The notes under the pieces are model-generated. The model made no database searches. It saw nothing but the letters and a program-made list of their open reading frames with translations, and was not told the origin of the DNA. Shown one piece after another: positions 35,136 to 42,885 of a DNA stretch of 64,000 nucleotides. The position numbers and the translations under genes were made by a program. Source of the stretch: Candidatus Nitrosocosmicus franklandus (GTDB taxonomy: Archaea; Thermoproteota; Nitrososphaeria; Nitrososphaerales; Nitrososphaeraceae); NCBI RefSeq assembly GCF_900696045.1, contig NZ_LR216287.1, forward strand, positions 2,771,854-2,835,853, in the 5' to 3' direction. Within the stretch, counting starts at the first letter, position 1; each line of letters starts with the position of its first letter.

Positions 35136-35825
35136 TTGAAAGCAGTAATATTAGCAGGAGGGTTTGGAAAGAGACTTAAGCCCATCACAGACAATCGGCC
35201 AAAACCAATGATTGAAATTTTAGGTAAGCCAATTATTGAATGGCAAATACGATTACTATCCAAAAATAACATAAGAGAGATCATTATTTGTGTAGGATAT
35301 CTCAAGGAACAAATAATTAATCACATCGCTAGCGGAAATAAATTTAATGTTAATGTGGCATATATGGTTGAAGAAGAACCTCTGGGTACAGGAGGGGCCT
35401 TAAAAAACACTCAATCTTTGTTGAAAGATGAGAAAAATGGTTTTTTCATGATCAATGGAGATATTCTGACTAATTTAGACTTTAGTGCACTATCTCATAA
35501 AAATGAATTCAATTCATTAGCAGTAGTTCCACTAAGAAGCCCGTTCGGGATCGTAGATTTTAACGAACAACTATATGTTACAGGGTTTAAGGAAAAACCT
35601 AATATTCTAGACAAGTGGATTAACGCCGGAGTATACTTCTTTAACCAGGAAATCTTTAACTATCTTCCTGATAAAGGAAATATAGAAACTACAGCCCTTC
35701 CCGCCATGGCAAACGAACAAAAATTGAAAGCAAAAAAATTCGAAAAATCATTTTGGAAATCAATAGATTCGCACAAAGACATAGAAGAATCCTCTAAAGA
35801 ACTTGCCAAATTTTATCCCAAGTAA
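35136..35825 (+). CDS. NDP-sugar pyrophosphorylase-type nucleotidyltransferase
   Basis: 229 residues, TTG start. The N-terminal LAGGFGKRLKPITDNRPKPM is the NTP-transferase signature. EEEPLGTGGALKNT and the FMINGDILTNLDF metal site follow. It activates a sugar-1-phosphate, probably mannose- or glucose-1-phosphate, with NTP. It lacks the C-terminal left-handed beta helix of larger family members. It heads a tight plus-strand operon, 2 bp before the next gene, whose other members look like lipid or acyl-CoA enzymes, an unusual pairing. Confidence 0.85.
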   Translation: MKAVILAGGFGKRLKPITDNRPKPMIEILGKPIIEWQIRLLSKNNIREIIICVGYLKEQIINHIASGNKFNVNVAYMVEEEPLGTGGALKNTQSLLKDEKNGFFMINGDILTNLDFSALSHKNEFNSLAVVPLRSPFGIVDFNEQLYVTGFKEKPNILDKWINAGVYFFNQEIFNYLPDKGNIETTALPAMANEQKLKAKKFEKSFWKSIDSHKDIEESSKELAKFYPK

Positions 35826-35827
35826 CT

Positions 35828-36805
35828 ATGAAGAATAAAATTGCATTTAGCACCGGCTCACTATTGAACCCAAAACAGGTATTGGATTTTTCGTCAAATA
35901 TAGATGCTAATAAGAATGTTCATTCACTATGGACACCGGAATCATGGGGCAAGGAAGCGTTCTCTATTCTAGGAGCAATTTCTCAAGTCACTAAGAGAAT
36001 AAAGATAGGCACCTCAATCATTAATATCTATACAAGAACTCCTGCAACAATTTGCATGGGAGCGATTACATTGGATTTGCTCTCTGAACATCGAGTTATC
36101 CTTGGATTAGGAACAAGTACACCTCCACTCATAGAAAACTTGCATGGATTGAAATTTAATAATCCTGTTCAAAGAATGAGAGAATATATTGAATCTATCA
36201 GACTATTACTTAGGAAAGGTAAAACAAGCTATGATGGTCGCATAGTAAAGATTACTAATTTCGAACTCTTGGATCATTCAAGGAAAGACATACCTATCTT
36301 TGTGGCAGCAGTTAATCCAAGAATGCTAAATCTCTCGAAGGAAATTGCCGACGGTGTTATTTTGTATTTAAAACCAAAAGACGAAATGGAAACTATAGCT
36401 AGACAGACCCACGATAATAAAAACGGTAAGTCATTTACAAAGGCATCTGTAATTATTACATCCGTGTATAACAGGGATCCTTCCCAAGCAGTTAAGCGAG
36501 CAGCAAGGACATTAGTTTTTTACATTTCCGTTGGTAAGATATATTATGATTATTTATTAAATACAAGACATTGTGAAATAATAAAAAAAATATATACAGA
36601 CTATCACAAATTTGGTATTGAAGAGGCACTTAAAAATATTAAGACCGAGATTTTAGATGATTTTGTGATCGCAGGAAGTATAAATGAATGCATAAGTCAA
36701 ATCAAAGCATTCAGGAGGACAGGTATCGATTTACCCATTTTACAAGTGAATCCCATCTTAAGTCCATCTGGGAGTTTAAGTTACAAGGATTTCTTTGATT
36801 TATGA
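35828..36805 (+). CDS. LLM-class flavin/F420-dependent oxidoreductase, second paralogue
   Basis: 325 residues, ATG start. IGTSIINIYTRTPATICMGAITLDLL and VILGLGTSTPPLIENLHG match the luciferase-like F420 oxidoreductase fold, as does FVAAVNPRMLNLSKEIADGVIL. It lacks the longer N-terminal arm of the paralogue at 1767-2846 and is clearly a different subfamily. It overlaps the thiolase gene by 4 bp. An F420H2-dependent reduction step on the operon's acyl substrate is a reasonable inference. Confidence 0.83.
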   Translation: MKNKIAFSTGSLLNPKQVLDFSSNIDANKNVHSLWTPESWGKEAFSILGAISQVTKRIKIGTSIINIYTRTPATICMGAITLDLLSEHRVILGLGTSTPPLIENLHGLKFNNPVQRMREYIESIRLLLRKGKTSYDGRIVKITNFELLDHSRKDIPIFVAAVNPRMLNLSKEIADGVILYLKPKDEMETIARQTHDNKNGKSFTKASVIITSVYNRDPSQAVKRAARTLVFYISVGKIYYDYLLNTRHCEIIKKIYTDYHKFGIEEALKNIKTEILDDFVIAGSINECISQIKAFRRTGIDLPILQVNPILSPSGSLSYKDFFDL

Positions 36806-37899
36806 GAGTAGCAATAACAGAGTCGGATACACAGAAATTTACAAAGAATACGAACTTTACAGTAGCGGAAATCGCATCAAGATCTATAATTAAACTATTA
36901 CTTAAATCAAGGATCCAAAAGTCCGAAATTGATGGAATAATTGTATCAAGTAATTCATTTGAACCTTACTTGAGCAACATTATTGCAGAAATGGTTGGAA
37001 TTAAACCCAAATTTTCTACTAAGGTGGAAAATCTCTGCAATTCTGGAACCAGTGGTATTTTACTAGCATATTCTTTGATCCAATCAGGATTGTGTAATGC
37101 AGTTTTGGTAACTGGTGTAGATAAACAAGACAGTCCTGGAAACAAATTGAACTGGGATATTACAAGAGGTATTTTTGACATGCCAGTTCATTGGGCATCA
37201 CTATTTGCAAGTAATCACTTCCGAAAATATGGTACAACTCAGGAGGATTTGGCTTTCGTCTCTTTAAAGAATCATAGAAATGCAAACAAGAACCCAAATG
37301 CGATTTTTTTTGAAAAGTACTTTACTTTTGATCAAATAATAGACGCACAAGTTGTTGCAGCACCTCTAAAAAAATTCGACTGCTGTTATCCTTGTGAAGG
37401 CGCATCATCAGTGCTGTTGGTATCCGAAGAATTAGCGGCAAGATTTGAACAACCTATTTGGATAATTGGAATTTCACAAAGCAATCTAGGTGCAAGTTTT
37501 GCCTCTGTGAATAAAATTCTAGACGGCATAGTATCTACCAAGATAGCAGCAAGAGATGCGTTCAGTCAGTCTAAGCTGACCCCATCCGATATTGATATTG
37601 CTGAGTTGCACGACGCTTTTTCTATATTAGAAATAATGGCTTATGAGGATATTGGTTTTGTAAAAAAAGGCGAGGGTAAAAAAATGCTTAGAGAACATTT
37701 TGTTTATACAAATACAAGAGGTGGTTTGTTAGGCTGTGGTCACCCAATAGGAGCCACAGGGATCGATCAAACCTCAGAGATAACACTTCAACTGCAAGGT
37801 TTGGCCAAGCAAAGACAAGTCAATAATCTAAAAACAGGACTCGTTCACAACATGGCTGCTGCAGGTACATCTACATCAATAATAATATTAAAGAATTAG
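36802..37899 (+). CDS. Thiolase-superfamily protein (SCP2/acetyl-CoA acetyltransferase-like)
   Basis: 365 residues. The nucleophile cysteine lies in VENLCNSGTSGILLAYSLIQSG near residue 77, the HDAF motif in AELHDAFSILE, and the C-terminal catalytic loop in GGLLGCGHPIGATGID. It is of the shorter archaeal type that pairs with a DUF35 protein. Such pairs act in acyl-CoA condensation, for example with HMG-CoA synthase in mevalonate synthesis. ATG start in a 4-bp overlap; the DUF35 gene follows after 1 bp. Confidence 0.88.
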   Translation: MRVAITESDTQKFTKNTNFTVAEIASRSIIKLLLKSRIQKSEIDGIIVSSNSFEPYLSNIIAEMVGIKPKFSTKVENLCNSGTSGILLAYSLIQSGLCNAVLVTGVDKQDSPGNKLNWDITRGIFDMPVHWASLFASNHFRKYGTTQEDLAFVSLKNHRNANKNPNAIFFEKYFTFDQIIDAQVVAAPLKKFDCCYPCEGASSVLLVSEELAARFEQPIWIIGISQSNLGASFASVNKILDGIVSTKIAARDAFSQSKLTPSDIDIAELHDAFSILEIMAYEDIGFVKKGEGKKMLREHFVYTNTRGGLLGCGHPIGATGIDQTSEITLQLQGLAKQRQVNNLKTGLVHNMAAAGTSTSIIILKN

Positions 37900-37900
37900 C

Positions 37901-38242
37901 ATGAGTCTGTTTGATTTAATCCTTCAAAACGCCAGTTATGGAAAGCTTGTTACATCGTTTTGTGTGAACTGTAACAAGTATATGTGGCCACCTAATTATA
38001 TCTGCAATTGTTGCAATTCAAAGACGAGTCTCCGAAAAATAAAACGAGTAGGGATCTTGTTAGAAAAGACCCAGTCCAATATTCTAGGTAGGGAGGGGAC
38101 ATTCGGGATTGGCGAATTTGGCGGTATTCGACTTATTGGCACAATCAAGGAAGATGTGAGAATAGGGGAGGTTATCAGGATTCATGAAATTGGAATAAAA
38201 AATGGAAGACTTGATATAAAATTTACTATCTTGTCAAGCTAA
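37901..38242 (+). CDS. DUF35 zinc-ribbon/OB-fold protein (thiolase partner)
   Basis: 113 residues. The zinc ribbon is FCVNCNKYMWPPNYICNCC (C21, C24, C35 and C37/C38), and an OB-fold follows (IGEFGGIRLIGTIKEDVRIGEVIRI). DUF35 proteins form complexes with thiolases and shuttle acyl-CoA between active sites. The adjacent thiolase makes this assignment firm. Last gene of the operon. Confidence 0.88.
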   Translation: MSLFDLILQNASYGKLVTSFCVNCNKYMWPPNYICNCCNSKTSLRKIKRVGILLEKTQSNILGREGTFGIGEFGGIRLIGTIKEDVRIGEVIRIHEIGIKNGRLDIKFTILSS

Positions 38243-38277
38243 AATCATTAATAATAAGTTCCACTTTCTATTTTGTT

Positions 38278-38634
38278 ATGGGCTACGAGGGATACCTAAG
38301 TGATAGAATGCTGATGAGCAGAGATGCACTTAATAAAAAACAAATCAAAATAAAAATATTGGAACATGATGAGCGGATTAGAGATATGTCAAAGTATGGC
38401 GACAGAGTATTAATAAAAAAAATCCTATTGATAGTTCAGAATCTGGAAACCGAAGAAATAGAAGAAATCGAGCTAGATATCGAAGAGCTTGAAAACAGAA
38501 TGAAAAAAGAGAGGTTATTTACATCATCGAACAGATGGGTTCCGCGTGTAGATATTAAAAATAATTTTGTTTCTGGAAGCAGGCACACTTACCTACTTTC
38601 TGACGCTATTGCTTTAGACGTTGTATCATTTTGA
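38278..38634 (+). CDS. Hypothetical charged protein
   Basis: 118 residues, ATG start, rich in E, K, R and D. A central acidic helix reads ETEEIEEIELDIEELENRMKK and no cysteine or membrane segment is present. No family is recognised. It lies between the DUF35 operon (35-bp gap) and the tRNA-Asn gene on the other strand. Confidence 0.55.
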   Translation: MGYEGYLSDRMLMSRDALNKKQIKIKILEHDERIRDMSKYGDRVLIKKILLIVQNLETEEIEEIELDIEELENRMKKERLFTSSNRWVPRVDIKNNFVSGSRHTYLLSDAIALDVVSF

Positions 38635-38649
38635 AAATTCAAGCACAAG

Positions 38650-38750
38650 CGCCGCTGATCAGACTCGAACTGATGACCTACTGGTTAACAGCCAGTTGAG
38701 CTTCATAATACAGATTATGAATTTGCTCTACCAAGCTGAGCTACAGCGGC
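38650..38750 (-). tRNA. tRNA-Asn(GUU) with a 27-nt intron at a non-canonical site
   Basis: Minus strand. Acceptor GCCGCTG pairs with CAGCGGC; the D arm is GCTC/GAGC; the anticodon arm CTGG-CTGTTAA-CCAG gives anticodon GTT; the T arm is ATCAG-TTCGAGT-CTGAT. A 27-nt insert at 38696-38722 interrupts the top of the anticodon stem (between positions 27 and 28). It contains a hairpin TTCATAAT/ATTATGAA and a GCTC that pairs with exon GAGC, leaving 3-nt bulges (AAA and AAC) as in a bulge-helix-bulge splice motif. Cutting two bases into each bulge restores a perfect 74-nt tRNA. Confidence 0.93.
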
Positions 38751-38827
38751 ACTATATATTTACAAATTATGAAGAATAATTAAATGTTATGGTTTTGGTC
38801 AGAGAAAGTTGTAATAATAGGGGCGAA

Positions 38828-38864
38828 TTATAAAAGTAATAATTTGAGTTATAAAAGTAATAAT
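38828..38864 (-). promoter_or_regulatory. Tandem 16-bp TATA-containing repeats upstream of tRNA-Asn
   Basis: The 16-bp sequence TTATAAAAGTAATAAT occurs exactly at 38828-38843 and again at 38849-38864, a 21-bp period or two helical turns. Read on the minus strand each carries TTTTATAA, a good box A. They lie between the L6 stop and tRNA-Asn, 78 to 114 bp before the mature tRNA, so a leader would be needed. Confidence 0.5.
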
Positions 38865-38876
38865 GATTCAAAAAAA

Positions 38877-39422
38877 TTATTTGGCTTTTGAGTATATGTA
38901 AACTCCATCAAGGAACACTCTTGAATCTTTATTCTTTATCTTAGTAGAAGACTCTATATTGGCCGCCGTTTGAGAAACACTTTCAATATTAGGTCCTGTA
39001 ACTAAAATATCATCCCCTTGTACTACCACCTTAGTTTCCTTACCGACTATTCTCGATATTCGAGACGAACGTTCCCCAAAGAAATTCTCAATATGGACTT
39101 CTTGACCTTTGATTTTAACAGAGATGGGAAAGTGAGCAAATACAATTTTTAGTTTGTATGTAAATCCGGTCGTAGATCCCTTAATCATATTTTGTATAAT
39201 GCTCTTAATAGTATTAACTAAAGCGTAATCGCTTTTTCTATTGCTATAAGACTTGATTATAACCTTATCCTTTTTCACTTCAATAGCAACGGGCATTTTA
39301 GTAAAGTCCTTCTGAACGGTGCCATTTGATCCCTTCGTGATAATGGTATTATCCTCTTTTTGTATAGTAACATTCTCCGGAATTGAAAGTTCATTTGTAT
39401 AAAATTCGGGTTTAGTAGACAT
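38877..39422 (-). CDS. rpl6: 50S ribosomal protein L6
   Basis: 181 residues. Two-fold L6 architecture is seen, with an N-terminal IPENVTIQKEDNTIITKGSNG, the LVNTIKSIIQNMIKGSTTGFTYKL helix and the C-terminal FLDGVYIYSKAK typical of archaeal L6. It is the last gene of the S10/spc operon here. L32e, L19e, L18, S5, L30 and L15, which normally follow in archaea, are absent. It overlaps rps8 by 11 bp. Confidence 0.95.
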   Translation of the reverse strand: MSTKPEFYTNELSIPENVTIQKEDNTIITKGSNGTVQKDFTKMPVAIEVKKDKVIIKSYSNRKSDYALVNTIKSIIQNMIKGSTTGFTYKLKIVFAHFPISVKIKGQEVHIENFFGERSSRISRIVGKETKVVVQGDDILVTGPNIESVSQTAANIESSTKIKNKDSRVFLDGVYIYSKAK

Positions 39423-39804
39423 ATCCTATTAAAGTACCTCCAATACCTTGGTTTACAGCCTCATGATGAGACATAACTCCTTTGCTTGTGGAAACGATTA
39501 ATATTCCCATATTATATGAAGGCAAGAATTGACGTTCCCAATTAAGATATTTATCTTTTTTTACACTAAATCGTGGTGTAATAATACCACATTTATTAAT
39601 TTTTGCAAGTAACTGAATTCTAAATTTTCCTAAACGTCCATCGTCAACTTGTTCAAATTCACCGATAAATCTATGTTTTTGCATTACACGTAGAACTTCA
39701 CTTGAAAACTTTGAAGCTGGTAGTACAATACATTCTCGTTTTCGCCTCATTTCATTGTTATACAATGTAGTAAACAAATTGGATAAAATATTTAAAGCCG
39801 GCAT
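39412..39804 (-). CDS. rps8: 30S ribosomal protein S8
   Basis: 130 residues, archaeal/eukaryotic S8 (S15A-like) form. The N-terminal reads NILSNLFTTLYNNEMRRKREC, and the C-terminal STSKGVMSHHEAVNQGIGGTLIGYVY is diagnostic. It binds 16S rRNA helix 21. It lies between rps14 and rpl6, as in other archaea. Confidence 0.96.
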   Translation of the reverse strand: MPALNILSNLFTTLYNNEMRRKRECIVLPASKFSSEVLRVMQKHRFIGEFEQVDDGRLGKFRIQLLAKINKCGIITPRFSVKKDKYLNWERQFLPSYNMGILIVSTSKGVMSHHEAVNQGIGGTLIGYVY

Positions 39805-39815
39805 GTCTTAGACCT

Positions 39816-39998
39816 CTATTCGTATTTCCTAAATCCCAATGAATAAGCGACCTCTCTGAAACATCTTCTGCACAACATTAGATCATAAGAACATATCATT
39901 CCGCTAAATGATCCACATCTTTTACACCATCTAGTTCCCTTGCCATGTGCTAATTTTTTTCTACCTGTTAAGGCATAATCTCTAATTTTTATCTTCAT
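39816..39998 (-). CDS. rps14: 30S ribosomal protein S14 (type Z, zinc-binding)
   Basis: 60 residues. Zinc site C25-x2-C28 and C43-x2-C46 (WCKRCGS and LCRRCFREVA), ending LGFRKYE. The C+ form of S14. The start overlaps the rpl5 stop by 4 bp. Confidence 0.95.
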   Translation of the reverse strand: MKIKIRDYALTGRKKLAHGKGTRWCKRCGSFSGMICSYDLMLCRRCFREVAYSLGFRKYE

Positions 39999-40513
39999 AT
40001 AATTTCCACACCAAATTGCGATTTAAAATATTGTATAGCTTCATCTCTTGAAATTCTATGCCTTTTACCTATCTTGTTTGGATTTCTTCTTGTCGATATC
40101 CTATACCCTGGTCTCTTCAAAGCTGCACACACATCCATACCGAAAATACCAATATCAGGATTATATTTTGTTCCTGGTATATCTATATGCTCATGAACAC
40201 CAAATGAAATATTTCCATTATTATCGAAAGATGAGGCCTTTATCACATTCCTTTTTGATTCTATAATTCGTCTTAAAAAGTTTGTGGCATCAGATCTTCT
40301 CAAAGTAACCATCGCACCAATTGGTTCACCCTTATGAATTCCAAAGTCCCTCACACTCTTCTTTGCACCTCTAACACTAGGTGTTTTACCTGTTAATTCA
40401 ACTAACGCATTCTTAGCTTTCTCAACAGGGTCACCAGACTTTCCAACTCCAATATTGATCACCACTTTAGATATTTGGATTTCCTTCATAGGATTACCCA
40501 TATTATCACTCAA
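39995..40513 (-). CDS. rpl5: 50S ribosomal protein L5
   Basis: 172 residues. Motifs KVVINIGVGKSGDPVEKA, LTGKTPSVRGAKKSVRDFGIHKGEPIGAMVTLR and the C-terminal GISRRNPNKIG-like region (STRRNPNKIGKRHRIS) match archaeal L5. It binds 5S rRNA. It overlaps rps4e by 8 bp. Confidence 0.96.
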   Translation of the reverse strand: MSDNMGNPMKEIQISKVVINIGVGKSGDPVEKAKNALVELTGKTPSVRGAKKSVRDFGIHKGEPIGAMVTLRRSDATNFLRRIIESKRNVIKASSFDNNGNISFGVHEHIDIPGTKYNPDIGIFGMDVCAALKRPGYRISTRRNPNKIGKRHRISRDEAIQYFKSQFGVEII

Positions 40514-41228
40514 TTGCCAAAACCTCCAACACCGGATCTTCTACTCCAATAGGCATAATAAGTTCAACCGGTAATTCAACTGTTTTTTCATCGAATGTTA
40601 CTACCACTCTCTTAGGTAATGAAAACATCCCATCCTTTATTTCTTCAACTCTTCCTATCTTACCAGCATTTTCTCCTTGAACAACAATTGCAAGACAACC
40701 AGTTTCAAATTTGATATGTTTATCGATTTTTAACTCAGGTATTGTTACCAAACATACATCACCTACTTTCATATCCACATCGTCACCAATTAACGATTTC
40801 CCATCATGAAATCCATATTGAATCTTACCCCCACTAATAGTTGTTTTGCTTGTAATTTTTAATAACTTTGATTTTTTTTCATTTGTTTCAACCGGAACTA
40901 ATAGCTCTGATCCTTTAGGTATCAACCTATATGCCTTGTTGCTACTAGATATTTCAATAACATCCATAATCCCCACTCCGAATCTTATATCTCGCCTGAC
41001 TATTCCATCGACCTTTATTTGACCAGAATTCAAAATCTGTTTAGTCTCGTTAGCAGTAGAACTGAGATGTAACACATCTCGAAGTAGTATGCCAAGAGGA
41101 TAACATTTTGATTTAGGGTATGGACCAGGTCTTGGTGAAAGAATAAACTGCGATGATTTTCTTCTAACATCCCAGAAATTTGGGGCCTTTTGTCTTTTTA
41201 ATTTTGTACTCCCGCTTTTTCTTACCAA
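40506..41228 (-). CDS. rps4e: 30S ribosomal protein S4e
   Basis: 240 residues. An S4-like RNA-binding domain (LRDVLHLSSTANETKQILNSGQIKVDGIVRRD) and a KOW element (CLAIVVQGENAGKIGRVEEI) lie in the order expected for archaeal S4e. Its place between L24 and L5 is the conserved archaeal arrangement. Confidence 0.96.
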   Translation of the reverse strand: MVRKSGSTKLKRQKAPNFWDVRRKSSQFILSPRPGPYPKSKCYPLGILLRDVLHLSSTANETKQILNSGQIKVDGIVRRDIRFGVGIMDVIEISSSNKAYRLIPKGSELLVPVETNEKKSKLLKITSKTTISGGKIQYGFHDGKSLIGDDVDMKVGDVCLVTIPELKIDKHIKFETGCLAIVVQGENAGKIGRVEEIKDGMFSLPKRVVVTFDEKTVELPVELIMPIGVEDPVLEVLAIE

Positions 41229-41231
41229 ATA

Positions 41232-41630
41232 CTATTCACTATCCTTAACTACTCCTTTATTACTCGTATTCACTGTTGATTTTCTTGATGATTTATTAAT
41301 TTGTTCCTTTTTCTCTTGCAATTTTTTCTTTCTTTTTTCATCATCTAAGTGAAGCGAAGTGATTTGAACATTTGATGCATGTATCTGTACTTTCACTTGA
41401 CCACCTTTTATTTTCTCCCTCTGGACTCCTTCAATACTTAACCTTCCCCTATGAATGTGTATTTTTTCAACCTTACCTTCTACACCTTTATATTCGCCAC
41501 GCATGATTTTCACTGAATCTCCTTTTACAATTCCAACACTTTTTCTTCCATAATCCTTTCTCAGATTGTTTGACAAATTGGCTGAAATATTATTAGTTTT
41601 GCTCTTCATCTTGATCACATTCTTAAACAA
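41232..41630 (-). CDS. rpl24: 50S ribosomal protein L24
   Basis: 132 residues. The KOW motif VKGDSVKIMRGEYKGVEGKVEKI and the downstream SIEGVQREKIKGGQVKVQIHASNV define archaeal L24. The C-terminus is a lysine-rich tail. An internal ATG at 41609 would avoid the 8-bp overlap with rpl14 and fits the usual N-terminus better, so the start is uncertain. Confidence 0.94.
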   Translation of the reverse strand: MFKNVIKMKSKTNNISANLSNNLRKDYGRKSVGIVKGDSVKIMRGEYKGVEGKVEKIHIHRGRLSIEGVQREKIKGGQVKVQIHASNVQITSLHLDDEKRKKKLQEKKEQINKSSRKSTVNTSNKGVVKDSE

Positions 41631-42057
41631 TCATAGATGCTAGATTAGCAATTCTTGGCCACTTTTCAGCTGCTTCGGCAGCTACTGGGCCTTTCAAATC
41701 AGTTCCTTTTATTTCTCCCTCTTGTGTTACTAAAACTGCTGCATTATCCTCGAAGGATACTCTTACTCCGTTTAGTCTTCTAATTGGATACTTTTGTCTC
41801 ACTATTACTGCCCCAAAAATCTGCTTTCGCAATTCAGCAGGTCCTTTTTTTACTGTGACTGTTACAAAATCGCCAACAGCTGCTGTAGGCAACCGCGAAT
41901 GCCTACCCTTGTATCGTGTCACCTGTGCAATTTGCAATATTTTTGCTCCGGTATTGTCTGCACAAACTAGATTTGCATATAAGGGTAAGGATCTTGTCAC
42001 ATATGGCCTAAATTCCTCGACTCCTCTTGAAGAAACAGCTCTTGATTTTGACGACAT
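41623..42057 (-). CDS. rpl14: 50S ribosomal protein L14
   Basis: 144 residues. Universal L14 motifs are present: LVCADNTGAKILQIAQV, AAVGDFVTVTVKKG, AVIVRQKYPIRRLNGVRVSFEDNAAVLV and KGPVAAEAAEKWPRIANLASMIV. Located between S17 and L24 in the standard order. Confidence 0.97.
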   Translation of the reverse strand: MSSKSRAVSSRGVEEFRPYVTRSLPLYANLVCADNTGAKILQIAQVTRYKGRHSRLPTAAVGDFVTVTVKKGPAELRKQIFGAVIVRQKYPIRRLNGVRVSFEDNAAVLVTQEGEIKGTDLKGPVAAEAAEKWPRIANLASMIV

Positions 42058-42059
42058 AA

Positions 42060-42392
42060 TTATTCACTGACCTCCACTACTGCAAATGAAACAGTCTTTG
42101 AGAGCGGACGACATTCCGCAATCTTTACCTTATTTCCATCTTCTACTTCCTGACAATCGGAAATGAAAGCGTGAATCTTTGACTTGCTACGTTCGTATCT
42201 TTTGTATTTACTAACAAATCTTGAATATTCCCTTTCAACAACTACCATATTCTTGCTCTTATGACTAACAACGATACCACTAACAAGCTTACCGCGTAAT
42301 GACAAGGAACCACAAAATGGGCAATATTTATTTGTGCATGTTTTTTTGGGACCTTTAACTTGAATACCTATATTTCTGACCATTATCTTCAC
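42060..42392 (-). CDS. rps17: 30S ribosomal protein S17
   Basis: 110 residues. NKYCPFCGSLSLRGKLVSGIVVSHKSKNMVVVEREY and KVKIAECRPLSKTVSFAVVEV match archaeal S17. The N-terminus carries a CxxxxCxxC-type cluster common in archaeal forms. It overlaps the RNase P protein gene by 4 bp. Confidence 0.96.
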   Translation of the reverse strand: MKIMVRNIGIQVKGPKKTCTNKYCPFCGSLSLRGKLVSGIVVSHKSKNMVVVEREYSRFVSKYKRYERSKSKIHAFISDCQEVEDGNKVKIAECRPLSKTVSFAVVEVSE

Positions 42393-42673
42393 TTGCTTAT
42401 ACTCTTGATTTCTTCTGGTCTTCCTAATAATCGCTTGCCAGGAAGTATAGTTACTCCTTTATCTGTAATTATACTATATTTTGAAATTTCCTTCTTAGGT
42501 ATCTTTATTACTCGATTGAGTGTATTACCTCTTAATACAATCATATTCTTCGTTATATTAACAACTTTACCACTTCTACCATTGTTCTGAGCATTGGAGG
42601 ATTTAATTATCTGCATCGATGAGTTTAATAATTTAGTATTAGTATTCTCAAAATTAGCTCTGTACTTGCTCAT
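42389..42673 (-). CDS. rnp1: Ribonuclease P protein component 1 (Rpp29/Pop4)
   Basis: 94 residues. A short Sm-like barrel with GRSGKVVNITKNMIVLRGN and KIPKKEISKYSI is recognisable as archaeal Rpp29. Position between L29 and S17 is the conserved archaeal locus for this gene. It assists 5' maturation of tRNAs. Overlaps neighbours by 4 bp on both sides. Confidence 0.9.
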   Translation of the reverse strand: MSKYRANFENTNTKLLNSSMQIIKSSNAQNNGRSGKVVNITKNMIVLRGNTLNRVIKIPKKEISKYSIITDKGVTILPGKRLLGRPEEIKSISK

Positions 42674-42885
42674 TGTGTTTTTTTCCCTCTTACTCTTTCA
42701 TTCATTATAGTCAATATTCTGGCAATATCACGCCTCTTCCATCTAATTACACCGGCATCTTTTTTCAAAGTACCTTTCAATGCTTCCGACCTTAGCTTGG
42801 CTAAGTCGACTTTCAGGTCAGTTAACTTATCTTTTAAATCATCATCATCAAACTGTCTTAATGTCTTTATCTTATTTCGGGCCAA
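42670..42885 (-). CDS. rpl29: 50S ribosomal protein L29
   Basis: 71 residues. KTLRQFDDDDLKDKLTDLKVDLAKLRSEAL and a C-terminal KRRDIARILTIMNER form the L29 helical hairpin. It directly follows rps3 with no gap. Confidence 0.95.
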   Translation of the reverse strand: MARNKIKTLRQFDDDDLKDKLTDLKVDLAKLRSEALKGTLKKDAGVIRWKRRDIARILTIMNERVRGKKTQ

